64,000 nt of DNA from positions 24,328,981 through 24,392,980 of the forward strand of contig NC_045147.1 of assembly GCF_008831285.2 (NCBI RefSeq), written 5' to 3'. Positions 1 through 12,116 of the stretch are shown here, piece by piece. The notes under the pieces are model-generated. The model saw only the letters and a program-made list of their open reading frames with translations. It did no database searches and was not told the DNA's origin. A program made the translations under genes and the position numbers. The stretch's first letter is position 1. Every line of letters starts with the position of its first letter. This stretch comes from Nymphaea colorata (taxonomy: Eukaryota; Streptophyta; Magnoliopsida; Nymphaeales; Nymphaeaceae).

Positions 1-1341
1 TCTGCATAATTCAGTGCTTTCGTGAGGCTTTTAAGCTCATTTGGTTTCCTTTAGCATGAAACTGAATTTACAACACAAAATCCCTCTCTTCCTGCACGCC
101 AGGTTGATTTGATAATCTCAATAATGTTGGTCAATGAACAATAAGTGCATGAGGGTGATTTTGTATATTTATATGAACCAGATATCCATTCTAATATGCT
201 AGCTCTTGGTGTCAAGAACACATGCACAAACAGATCATGTAATGATTCTTAATTCTTTAAATCTTCAACTTCATCAAGTCATCTACTATTATAAAGTCAG
301 GTTTTTTTAATCTCCCTAATTGAAATCAGAGAGAATGTTGATGACTCAAAAACTAGATTGAAGACTTGATTTTGGGGTCAACCTCAGCCTTCTAGTCTTT
401 GGATGTGTATAAACTTATCTGCGTCATATGTTAAAGAGATAATTGACTCAAAAACTAGCTTGAAGACTTGATTTTGGGTGTCAAGCTCAGCCTTCTTAAG
501 GGAAGAAAAGTATGCTTCTTTTGATGTGTATAAGCTTATCTGTGTCATATGTTAAAGAGATAATGAAAGCTTTTGCCGAGATCGAGGCTTCTAGAATGTC
601 TTAATGATGGGTAGGCATTTTGGCAGAATTGTTGCTAGAGAAGGACATTATCTCATTGTTGTGGAAGGTTCTCAGTGGAACTTGTTGATTAGAAAGTGGG
701 GATAGACTGGTAGTTGCTGTTCAACGTCTGGTTTTTATTGTTATAAATACTACTTCTGCCATTGCTTTATTATTATTATTATTATTACTACTACTATTAT
801 TTTGTCATTATTATTAATTTGGTATTAAAAATGAAGTTAGTGAAGCTAAGGGCATAACAGGGTAGATCTTGCGGAAACTTGAATTTTTGAACTTGTGATC
901 ATCAAATCCTCAATTTAGGATGAAATTGTTAATATAGACACGATGAAGGTATTCATTGTTTTCCAAATAGATGAAAAAATGGGGTCCAAACAGCAATTCT
1001 TGTGTAAAAGGGGGCAGAAAAGAAATGGTAGGTGGCGTTTTTGCTCCCCAAGAACTTCAAGGATTGTCCTTGGTGATTATCTCTCTCTATATATAAAACA
1101 GAATGCAGTAGAGCTTGTATCCCAGAATGTCACAATTTTCATGATTACTAATTCTAAGTTCTACACTGTATTGCTTAGGGTTTTGATGCTAGAAATGGTA
1201 TAACAAGATTCTGTGATTTCACAATGTTGGCGAGGCAAATACTTTTTGGCAAGTTTAGATTTTGGCTGCTCTTTGCTTTCTCTCGAGGATATATCCTCCC
1301 ATTGATTATTATTTATGATGCTGCCTAGTGCATGAAAACAG
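1..1341. other. Probable LPA1 intron or upstream sequence
   Basis: I find no coding exon here that I can support. It lies directly upstream of the first recognisable LPA1 exon, so it is most simply an intron, but an upstream exon could be missed. It contains a (TTA/TAC)n microsatellite around 765-800 and an imperfect tandem duplication at 340-562. Open frames here have no recognisable protein similarity. Confidence 0.5.
340..562. repeat. Imperfect tandem duplication, about 100-115 bp per copy
   Basis: Two adjacent copies share the strings gactcaaaaactag, ttgaagacttgattttgg, ctcagccttct and catatgttaaagagataat. The second copy carries a short insertion near 500-525. It lies in non-coding DNA upstream of the LPA1 exons. 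Confidence 0.8.
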
Positions 1342-3527
1342 TTGAAATTTGAGGATCCAAGACCCGCTTTGTGGTCCAACCAACTAACTGAACTTTTGAA
1401 TCAGTACTTTGCAGGCATTATTGTACTTGTGGCACTGTTCATTTGGGATAACAAGAAAGAGGAAGAGCAGCTTGCACAAATATCACGGGATGAAACTCTG
1501 TCAAGATTGCCCTTGCGTTTGTCAACCAGTAGGATTGTCGAACTTGTTCAGCTCCGTGACACAGCTAGGCCAGTGAGTGTTGCCATCTGTGATCTTGTTT
1601 TGTTGATCAGTATTCCCTGACAATAATCACCGCATTCCATAGTTTATTGTTGTTGGGCATCCTTTAATTTCTTGAAGGTAATTCTTGCTGGGAGCAAAGA
1701 AACCGTTAACAGGGCTCTTGAAAAAGCTGAAAGGTTTAGGACTGAGCTCCTTAGACGTGGTGTTCTTCTGATTCCTGTTATCTGGGGCAGTGACAAAAGA
1801 GAACCTGTTGAGAAGAAAGGTTTTGGTGGTCCTGTAACTGCATCCACATCTCTTCCTTCTGTTGGGGTAAGGTGGTTATATTATTTGAACTAGACACAGT
1901 TTTTGGCATGGTCGATCTAGTGATAGACTGAGCTCTTCCTACTCCCCCTTTTCCCTATATATTTTCCCAGAAAAGTGAATAATAAATTTACTCTGATTAA
2001 TGTAATATTATTTACAAAACACAAATTGGACTTCTTATATATCATAGTTTGACCATTGAGTGAATTAGTGAAGTGGGTGCCTCAGTCCATCAAAACTACT
2101 TTGGAATACTTGACAGACTGTCCAATTCCATATTCAACTCATTGTGTCAAATCCCCGGTGGGTGATTGTAACTACTTCGGCCATTTATGTTACTAATTGC
2201 CACTTTGTTTTCCAGATGGATTAATCTCTCTTTTGTAGCTAAATAGAAAGCTCATCATGCATCCACTGTTAGTTGACATGCCAATCGGTAATTAGCACTT
2301 CATGATGATGATACAGGCAATTTTTTTAGTGAACATCTAAGCATCTTATTAATGTTTCGTTAGCAACTTGTGGAGCATAGATAACATTCTACATTTGTTT
2401 AATTATGTATTTATCTGTATCACTTTCCAATTTTCACTCTGCAATTGCATTTTCAACTATCCTTGCTTGCTGGAAGATCCACTCCACTCTGTGTCTCATA
2501 TTTATTGCTTTGATTTTTTTAATTTGTTATCATTATTTGACATGTACATTCGCACATCTGTGTAAACATCTATATACACATAAGTTCGTCTAGGATCTCA
2601 TGCAGTGAACTATCATCCAGAATTTATCTCCAAAGAACTATGGTGACAAGTGGGTTAACTTGGTTAACTTGGCTAGTGGACTACCTTATCAAACAGAGCC
2701 AAGTTCTTGAACTGCAAATAGTAGTTATTTTTTATTGACATTTTCATAGCCTGATTTATCTGATTGTTTTTTCAACTCCAGAGTCTATCCAGATTTTTGA
2801 TATTTCTGCAACTAAGACAGTTTTTTTGTGATTCTAGGATGATTTTGAAAAACGGACGCAATCTATAACTGCAAAGTCACGCTTAAAAGCAGAGGTCCGA
2901 TTCAGGGGAGAGGTTGTGTCACCCACTGAATGGGAAAGGTTGTTATATTATTCATTTCTTATCCACATAGTTCCTGGATTTATGAGCAGGCCATGTATAT
3001 GTGTATATGCAGGAAACCGAAAACACATCTTGTTCAATGAAATGCAACTTCATAAAAATTTGTTTGATTGCATGTGCATGTTAAAAGGCAATAGAGTAGC
3101 ATCTCATGGTTTGTGAAACAATCTTTGTCATTAGGTGGATAATTGAACAGCAAAAAGCTGAAGGTGTTAATCCAAGGGAAGATGTTTATATAATACTGCG
3201 GCTTGATGGTCGGGTTAGAAGATCAGGAAGGGTAAGTGCTTTTGAATATTTCTGTTTAGAGGAAAAGAAACAGGCACGCTCCTCATATTTATAAGTTTTA
3301 TTATCTGTTAGGCTGTCAATAGGGCATTTCATTTCAAATTCCAATTTTTTGTCATTTGTACAACTAATGTGAGTTTGCATGAGGTTGCTCGTTAAATTTG
3401 CTGCTCTTCAACTTCTTTTTGTGCTGACTGTGACATCTATGTTCCTACGCAGGGCATGCCGGACTGGCAACAGATTGTCAAGGAATTGCCTCCCATGGAG
3501 GCATTGCTGAGCAAGTTAGAAAGATAG
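1342..3527 (+). CDS. LPA1: LOW PSII ACCUMULATION 1-like protein, C-terminal exons (5' end outside window)
   Basis: Five exons join in phase into 230 C-terminal residues: 1342-1572, 1678-1866, 2838-2938, 3135-3231 and 3453-3527 (stop TAG). Introns 2-5 have GT donors and AG acceptors. The acceptor at 1341 is weak (aaaacag, few pyrimidines), so the left edge is the least certain. A hydrophobic stretch in the first exon (YFAGIIVLVALFIW) looks like a membrane segment. Later exons carry FRTELLRRGVLLIPV, EWERWI and YIILRLDGRVRRSGRG, and the end is MPDWQQIVKELPPM...LSKLER. I recognise this C-terminus from plant LPA1. In Arabidopsis LPA1 is a thylakoid membrane TPR protein that helps assemble photosystem II through D1. 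The TPR part should lie upstream of the window. The assignment rests on remembered family sequence, not a search. Confidence 0.75.
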
Positions 3528-4319
3528 ACCTCAGCGGAAAAAATTAAAAAGACAGATAAATTTTGCTAAGCGGTGAAAATTCTTTCATGCATTTCATGGC
3601 GTTGTTCTCGTGGCAGCAAACCTTTCGTACACTCAAGTTGCTGATAATGTCTGATTGGATTGTCGCTTCCCTCCACCATTAATTTTCAATTTTCAGTTCT
3701 CCTAGGCTCGTTTCAACAATTTGGATGGTTAAATGGGAGCTCACTTTGTAAAAAAATGTGTCCATATGAACTGTATGATCGAATAGACGATGCTCGCTTT
3801 TGACTTCTAAGCGAATATCACCACGGAATCGCTCTTCATCTACGCGTCAAATCTAATTCTTGTAGATACTGGCAACACTCTCTCCCCCTTCCCACACTCA
3901 CCCCCCGACGTGCGTGTAAGTTGCTTTCGACAATATGATAGTAGCCTTCTGATACGCTCAATAAGTATAATCAAAATATCAATATTAGCTTCGCTAATTG
4001 AACAAGTTTCTTCCCGTTTTAACCTCAAATTTTGTGTAGAACCGACGACCTTAGAGGCACATTCGCTCGCTTGCATATTCTTTCAATTACTTTCAGCCCT
4101 CATGCGTACTTTCGTACTTTGGGTCGGCCCAATTAGGATACATGCAAAAATTATATTTGGAGTGTTGACTAACAAGCTAATCATATAGATATTGGCCTCG
4201 TATATAAGATTTCTTGCTTATGTTTCTTATTAACAAAACTATATCCAACTGTCCACTTCATAACAAAATACTCAACGGAGGCTATCAGACAAATCTGGAA
4301 TGGAGGACAGTCCTATGCA

Positions 4320-4365
<46 letters not shown>

Positions 4366-5094
4366 GGCTGTCGAGCAAAGAAGCCGGGTAAGAAATAGAT
4401 ATATACCCGTTACCTCATGTGCAACATACAGCTCCCCCCGCACTCAGCATCATTTCGGTTAATTTTAAATGATTTCTGAAACAAGTTTAAAACCAGCGGA
4501 AACGGTTGTTCTCAAACTAAGGGCTTCTTTGATGAGTTGTGTGCACTTTGAATTCACGCCTGTTCGCTTTAGCTGGACAGCCAGATAAGATATCCAGCTC
4601 ATGCAATTCAGATGACTGAGATGATACTCAGCCAAGAATGGGATTCCTACAATCGTAAATATTATTGCCAGTGTCACCATTGCAAACACGAGGATCCTTG
4701 AACCTGCGCGTGAACCGTACTTATTGAATTCGTACGAACCATAGGCACTTCTCGACTTTCAAATGGAGGGCACAGCAAATATAAACATTATTGGCTCCTT
4801 CGCATCCCCTAAGCAGCATCTCCAACTCCAACTAGTTGCACCAGCACGTGACATCTCCCTTAAGAAAGGCCGACCTTGTCTATTATGCAAAAACCTAAGT
4901 GACAAAGAGAAAGAGAATAGAAGTTCATATATTTGACGTGTTCTGAATGAACCGACATTGTCCTTTCATGTAAGGAGATTATTGATCCGGTATCCTTCAC
5001 TTCAATTGCTCCACACCAAAAAATTTGAGCTTCAAACACACGCTCGGTGAAAATATCTGGCTAATAAGAGCAAAAGACTGAAGAAGCAACCTTC
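3528..5094. other. Intergenic region between convergent LPA1 and prohibitin
   Basis: The 3' ends of the two convergent genes face each other here, so it should hold both 3' UTRs. No clear AATAAA stands out on the LPA1 side. It contains a (CT)n run at 4322-4363. The open frames have no recognisable features. Confidence 0.6.
4322..4363. repeat. (CT)n microsatellite
   Basis: An essentially perfect dinucleotide run of about 20 CT units between LPA1 and prohibitin. Confidence 0.95.
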
Positions 5095-8000
5095 TCATTT
5101 CTTTGCTGGGATATCCAAATCCATCTCTTGGAGGTTCAGCAACAGATCATCCGAGCTCAAAAACACTCTGTTTGCAGAATTTGAGATTGTATGGGCTATC
5201 TCCCTTGCAGCCTCAATCTTTCTTAAAGTAATAAATGCAGGATTATTAGCAATTGCCTGACCAATCAGCTGAGCACTCTTGGCCTCTCCCTGGATGCAAG
5301 TACAAATGAAATGGTTTACAGAAAGCCAAAGCAGGACCGACAGGTTACAAAAAAACAAAAAACTAAAGGTTATCATGAAAGTCATCAAAAGAAGCGGAAG
5401 GGGCGTTCAACATCAGTAGTATTTAAATTTTAAATATTATGAACTGCAAAATTTGAATAATAACAGCCGGACCTGAGCTCTGATAACAGCACTCCGCTTG
5501 TCTTGCTCTGCCTTCTCCACAACAAACTTGGCACGCTCTGCTTCTTGTGCAGCCACCTGCTTGGCTTCGATTGCAGCAGTAAACTCCTTTCCAAATGTTA
5601 GACTTGTGATGGACACATCATCCAGTGCTATGTTGAAATTTGCTGCTCTCTCAGTCAATATTTTCCTTATCTCCCTACTAACAGCCTGCAAAGTTGATAT
5701 TTTAATGTCTGGAGAAAATCATAAAACTGACATTTAACTTAGAGGGTCATGCTCAACCATTTTCTGATATGCCTAACCAAGAAAAACACAAGTTCCGAAA
5801 TGAATATGCTGACTTGCAGATTATTTGGTTCCTGCGGCGATCAGGTTAGTTCTGAAATGAACTACAACCAAACCTAATCAGAAAACCAAGATTTTAAACT
5901 ATTGACATATACAGTCAAGAAAACAGATTCAGATAAATGATCCTACCTCTCTCTGAGTGATGAGCTGGCTAGCATTGTACTGTGCAACTACTGCCTTCAG
6001 GGTTTCATGAATTATTGAAGGTAGTACCCTTTCATTGTAATTCTCACCAAGCGTTCGATAGACTGTTGGCAGTTGATCTGGAATAGGTCGAGTAAGAACT
6101 CGAAGGCCAATTTTGACCTGCATGAAAGCATGGACTTGTTTCAATTGACAATTTGAAAGCATTAAGAAAAGAAAAAGATACTAATGTGCACTTCATATAT
6201 ACATATATGATCAGATGACTCAAGCCATGTATGAGATGAGGCAACCATCAGCAACACCAGTTTTATCAACGAGTAGTTCAGGCTACATGATTGTCAGTCT
6301 TGTTCTAAACAAGAAAGCACCATTAGATCCTTTACACAATTTAGTAAAAATACAACTTAAGCAAAATATATGTACTAATTTCTGAAAAGCAAAGCCAGAC
6401 CACCGAAGTATCAAACAGAGAGAAGGATTCCAGGCAACTCGTGGGCTAAATCCCAGATTTCCAGCTTACATGGTCCAAAGACAGAAAAAGCTCATAAGTA
6501 CCTCAACCAGAGGAAAAAAGGAGAAACATCGATTAAAAGGCAACAGAGGCAAAGAAGAAAATATCTGATACTTGCAGACACCTACAAGGCAAAGGAGGAA
6601 AAGAAAAAAGAAGGCTCAGATTAAATTTGTAGATCTAAGTGCCATCATGATCCTTGATCAAGGTGGGGTGCATGACATTTTTTATCATCACAGCCACCTG
6701 CTTGGTGGCAAGAATTAATGCACACATGCAGATATATATGAAAGAGACAGAGAGAGAGGACAGGAAATTTTAGATGCATCCAGAAGTCACGTGTGCACAC
6801 ACACACATGCAAAAAGGGGTGCTGGGACTAGATGAACAGATTCAAATAACATCACCACCCAGACGTTTATCAGAGTGGTAATTGACAAGTTTTCTCATCA
6901 TAACTACCTTTTCTTGAAAAGGCACACATTAGAAAAAGGAGACACGTTGGAGCTTCCCAACATCAACATGCCTACTTATGTGATAGCTTATGGAAAAACT
7001 ACAATGCCAGCAACCTTACCAGCGCATTAGATGCATCCTTCATCACGTAGAATGAGAGAATATTAAATTATGGCTTACTTATCCAAAGCCAAAGTAACAT
7101 AGAGGATTCATAACCATTTTAAACACACAAAGATAATTGACGTGTAAATATTAGCATAAATATGGAAAGAGGTGCAAGTAGTCTGGCAAGTGATGAATCA
7201 ACAGGAGAAAATTTTTGAAGATTAATATTGAATTCTGTGGCACTCACCATTTGCAAATCACGACTTCCAGAGGTGCTCTCCACAAGATGAGGTCTTGCAC
7301 GGACATCATAAATGACAGGTCTATCAAACCAAGGTACCATAAGATGTGTGCCTTCGGGATAAACCTACAAGTAAAAGTGTCACTAGATAGAAATTAAAGA
7401 CCATCTTTCATCACAAAGTTGAAAATCAAGGAAATTTAAATGATTATACAGTTAAGGTGTTATTATAAATAAGTTCATTGAAAAAGTTTAAAGCTATGTC
7501 AGATCATATAGCTGTAAGATATGGAGATACTGTTATTTTTATTAAGTTTTCAACTAATTTTCTGTAAAAGGGAATACAAAATGGGAACCAAAATGAACTT
7601 TCTATATAAAAGGATACAAAATGGAAAACAAAACAGTGAATCCCTGTGACATGGCTTTAAACTTATTCTCTTGGTTTCCAGCATTCCAAATTCATTACCA
7701 GAATTAGGTACTCAATGAACACAAAGCCCAGAGATAGAAAAGGGAGAAAACAGAAAACCTCAGTTGTGGACCTTGGAAAAATGGACACAATCTTAAAATG
7801 CAAAATAGATTAAACAAAATTTGGGCCATTATGATGAAATAACACAAAAAGAAAAGATATATCCACATGAAAACATGAGGCCACGAAAAGAAGGATTAAC
7901 AATTTAACACGAGAAAAATCTAAGTGTGAAAATGGTGCCCGCTAGCACAGAGTAAACTCAGAAGTGTCTGAAATGTTCTAGAATTCTAGTATGCCCCTTG

Positions 8001-9472
8001 CTTTCCATATAGTGGCATTTGACCTCAAAACAAGTCAAGCACAGTGAGTAAAGTGATGACATGTCAGTTTAGTATATTGAAGTTATTAGCTAATTTGTTT
8101 GACCAAATAACATGAAGGGTTTATCTGTCTGTCCATAAAAGAACAGAATGCTTTTTTAATCTTTATATGCGTCCCTCATCCCTTTTTTTTATCTTTTTAC
8201 ATTGTTATTACTTAAATTTGACGATAATAGGCTTGGTCCAGGTTGACTGAGTCCAGTTTCTGGACAAACATGGTCTGGTGTTCACCAAGCGTTATAAAGA
8301 ACACCAAACTTTTCTTTGATTCAAACTGATGCACATCCAAAACTGGACGAGAATGGTCGTGTATGACTGACTGCATCAACTTGTTGGACTTGCACTTTTG
8401 GCACAGACAAGGCACACAAAAGACAAGTGAACTCAAGTGCAGAAACGATTTTGGCAAGTCCATGTAACTTAAGTTCAAATGAGAACCCAGACCTGAACCT
8501 TTTGAGAACAGCAGCAATGCTCCGTAGGCTCCTTAAAAAAACCCAGGTTGGACACCTATAGCTTCAGCTTGCATGAAGAGTGATACCCATAGGAATTGAA
8601 CCATGACTGTGTACATGACAGCCAAGGCCACTCTAGTTGCCAACCCCTCGGGCCCAGCACTTGCCTTTTCTAAAATTGAGTCAGGGTTTCTGAAAGTTCA
8701 TCAAAACATATGACGTGCACACACGCTATCATGCTAACAGAAGATAACAAATAACTTGACTTTGAAATGCAGAAAGGCTTTGCATAACTAAGGAATTGCT
8801 CAGATGTCAACCTAATCACCAAAAAACAGCCAGTTATCACCAGATTCACCACAAATTTCTCAAAAAAATATGTGTTTTTCTTTAAGGCAAACTAAAGCCA
8901 CTAACACGTTTTTCATCACACTCTGAAGACATTATTGCCATTTTAGACCCATGAAGCTTCTAGTCCAAAGTAAATGTGCCTGCATATTGTAACGGATTTT
9001 AGAATTTTTAGTTGTCACATGGTAGCATAGGAGGAAGATCAGAATTAGAGATTCATCCATGTAAGCAGGAAACAAAAAAAAAATCTATTCTAGTTCTATC
9101 ATCAGCTATGGGTTCAAGTCATGTCGAAGAGAAATTATAGACAATGGTTGCTGTTCTGACTTTTTCTGGTCTTTCCCAAGATCGGTTCAAAGAAAAATCT
9201 GAATTTACTCGTGAGGAATGCACTGCTATCTTGAACCAAATGTTAGTCCTGGGTGCACGAATAAGTAGCGGAAAAGCACAGGTAAGAGCAGATACCTTGT
9301 CCTTGATACCAACGATTCTGTTAAAGACGATAGCGCGATGACCACCTTCGACGTTGTAAAGGCTGTGAGTCGCCGCATATAATCCAAGGCCGCCGAGAAC
9401 TGCCACCTTCACCAATGCCGACGCAGCACCTCCTCCTGGTACCTTTGGTACCCGGACGTTGTTGAAATTCAT
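5095..9472 (-). CDS. PHB: Type-II prohibitin, complete five-exon gene
   Basis: Exons on the minus strand in transcript order: 9472-9296, 7364-7248, 6117-5947, 5685-5473 and 5289-5095. All introns are GT-AG and each exon is a whole number of codons, giving 290 aa (59+39+57+71+64); Arabidopsis homologues are about 286-288 aa. The N-terminus [15 protein letters not shown] precedes a membrane anchor at about 21-39 and then [15 protein letters not shown], typical of the type-II branch (Arabidopsis PHB1/2/6). The SPFH/PHB domain runs to about residue 200 ([34 protein letters not shown]). An Ala/Glu/Lys-rich coiled coil follows at about 195-240, and the end is SSDDLLLNL. Prohibitins form ring complexes of type-I and type-II subunits in the mitochondrial inner membrane, chaperoning membrane proteins and m-AAA protease. 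Intron 1 is 1.93 kb and intron 2 is 1.13 kb. All key blocks are intact. Confidence 0.96.
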
Positions 9473-9983
9473 CTTGACCCCGAAAAAATGATAAAAACAT
9501 GCAAACGATATTATGGAACACTATCGTTATCTGTTTTCTACAAGCGTGGGCAAGTTAAGCAGACCAAATCAACATTTCAGGAATAGATCTCGAATGAAAT
9601 GGTAAAACTCAGATAACAGATGAAAGGGATGCTACAATGTCGCAAACAACGAAACGAGTGAGTTTCGGGACGGACGAACATAGACAAATCAAAGAATTAG
9701 TGAAGGAAAAATCTTTGTTTCGGCTTTTAACAACGGATAAACGAAAATGGGAGCTCTTAGATGCCATAAAAAAGGGAAACATAATAATTTCACCGCGGAA
9801 AAGCACCAAGGAACCAGACTTTTAGCTCCCACTGTTTGGGGAGAATGGGGGGGTTAAACGATAGGGCAGGAACTCACCGGGACCTCCTCTGTTGACGGTT
9901 ACCCAATCTCCGGTACAAAGAGCGCGGTGAGGAAGACCGCGGAGAGAGAGAGAGTGACACGACTGTGCAGGCTTCTAGGGTTT
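9473..9983 (-). promoter_or_regulatory. Prohibitin 5' leader with probable 5'-UTR intron and telo-box
   Basis: On the minus strand a good donor (CCG|GTGAGTT) begins at 9877. An acceptor lies either just before the ATG (CAAG|ATG, ending at 9473) or at about 9541 (CTTGTAG), so a leader intron of about 340-405 bp is likely. Upstream is a telo-box, AAACCCTAG on the minus strand, at 9975-9983. This element is common in promoters and leaders of plant growth and translation genes. The intron is an inference from splice motifs. Confidence 0.5.
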
Positions 9984-12116
9984 AAGCGTTTCTTGAGGTT
10001 CAAGTTGAAACGCATAAATGGGTCGGGTGCCTCCATGATCTGAAACGGATTCATATATAAAAAAGAGGCTACCAATGGATTGATTTGAATATATAAATTG
10101 TATTCGAACCCGAACCGAACAACTATTTCCGGAGCAAATAAACGACGCCGATATCGGCAGGGCGAAGAAATATGTGATACTTTGTCCTTTTTCTTGGACA
10201 AAAAAAAAAATCTCGTCGACCGTTTGAACATAACTTTCATGGCTAAATAAAACACTCTAACCCTATATGAAGATGGACACTTTTCAAGCATGTAGCTAAA
10301 GTTTTTCATGAAAATTTAATAATCAATTGTCGCGCATTTTCTAACTTCTAAAGTCATCCAACAAATATAATTTTTATTTAATCTTTGTGGTTTTAAACAG
10401 TACATATGTATGTTTCTGTGTGGGTGGCGGAATGGACCAGATTGGTCCGACTAAGTTGGCATTGTGTTTATCAAGTATGTTAAACTGCACTTTATATATG
10501 TAGTAATGATTCGTAATCGATTAAAATTCGTGATCAGAAATGTTAAAATTGTGCGTGCCTTCGTAGATATGAGGTTAAACTATCAGAGTCGTTGAGTTGA
10601 AATAATTAATTTTACTTGACTTGTGTACCAAATATTCCGGTGTTTTTTTAATGAACTCAATAAAATTCTAGCCATTTTCAAATTGTTTTTAAGGTTCCTG
10701 AATTTTCTCTATTTGCATGCGCACAACTTACGATGCAACAAATCAAAATATCATGTGTAGATGTAATTACGAAAAGTAAATATGTCGTTATCACTTAAAA
10801 TGTTTATTTTTACATGCAATGTTTTATAAATCATCAAACAAGGTCAACGAAACTTTATAAATTGTAGTTTACATATTTCATCAACACTTTGTGTACGTAT
10901 TAAAGACAACAAATATCTTATTGCCATTGAAAGAGTATAATGGGATGTTGTCCTCTTGGTTATGCCTCCAATAAGTTGGACTTTCTTGTAATCAGAAAGT
11001 GAGTTTGATGTCATATATTTCCTTTTTGAATAACCAAATCAAAGATTTCCAATTGAATGGCCATTGCTGGACTTTGGTGTGTTGTTGTTTTTACGAAAAA
11101 TAGTAACAAGGGTGACACCCGAGTCAAATGATGTATTGTTTAACCCGAACAAACCCAAAAGCAAGCAAAAATAAATATTGTGATATAAAAAGTACAGCTT
11201 TGGAGTTTCAAGCTGTAGATGTGTTTCCTCAAATTAAGTACTTAAAAAAAAAGACATTAAATTATATGCTGAAGCAATTATTGGTGTAATAAACTATTAT
11301 GCAGAAAGTATACAAAAGTGTACACTATCCTACCCAAAAAGTACGACCCTAAGTTAAAACTTCTTGATTAGATGGAAATGCAAAAATATCAATGGCTATT
11401 GCTAATCGTGATGAACTTTTCAGTGCTATTAAGAACATAAATAAGATTCGTGTCATTAATAAGAAGAAGACAGTCGTTTGTCTGAATTGATCCTAACTCA
11501 AAGCCAAAGGCACTAAAACGGGTATGATAAAGGAAAAGGAAAGCCTAACCGCATCTACCAAGTCAGATATATTTTTAAGCAGATGTTGCCAAATGAACTT
11601 ATCAACCCTTCTTACAAGACATGGAAAAAAGCCCAAGAAATCAGCCATTCTGTTTGAACTAAAAATTTAATTGGAATGCATAGACGTACTTTACAATAAA
11701 TAAGAATATTGTTTATGGCACGTACTCAAGAATAGATAAACCTGGCCTGGACTCGATTAATATTTATAATATAAAATAATATATAAATGTAATTAATCAT
11801 AATAAAATTATATATATATATATAAACATTAATAAAATAAACATTAAAAAAAATATCAGACCCATTCGGATTTATCAGTCCAATCGAGTGGACCCGATAA
11901 ATGATCGGATCGATACCATGCTCTTTTTTCTCGGTCTGGGCCCCAGCCCGAATCATGTACTCGAGGACGGTTCGACCCGGTGTTCAGTCAGACTCAGACA
12001 CGCCATGGAATTCGAATCGGATCCCTTCAAAACCGACCCACTCAACACCCGCCATAACTTCATTTTCCCTCCAGTTTCCCCGAGTGCGCTCCACAGAGCG
12101 AGAGAGAGAGAGAGAG
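9984..12116. other. Divergent intergenic region, prohibitin/RAD9 promoters
   Basis: The two genes diverge from here. On the RAD9 side there is a very AT-rich segment at about 11755-11850, an imperfect palindrome around 11868-11906 (ATTTATC...GTCCA against TGGAC...GATAAAT) and a TGGGCC site-II-like element at 11937-11942. TGGGCY elements are common in promoters of plant proliferation genes. No gene is supported. A 410-nt minus-strand open frame near 9.9-10.3 kb lies over the leader and promoter and has no recognisable protein features. Confidence 0.5.

Noticed and set aside
9637-9825. 62-aa plus-strand open frame with KRVSFGTDEHRQIK
   Set aside because: It lies in the probable prohibitin leader intron, is very short, and has no recognisable family.
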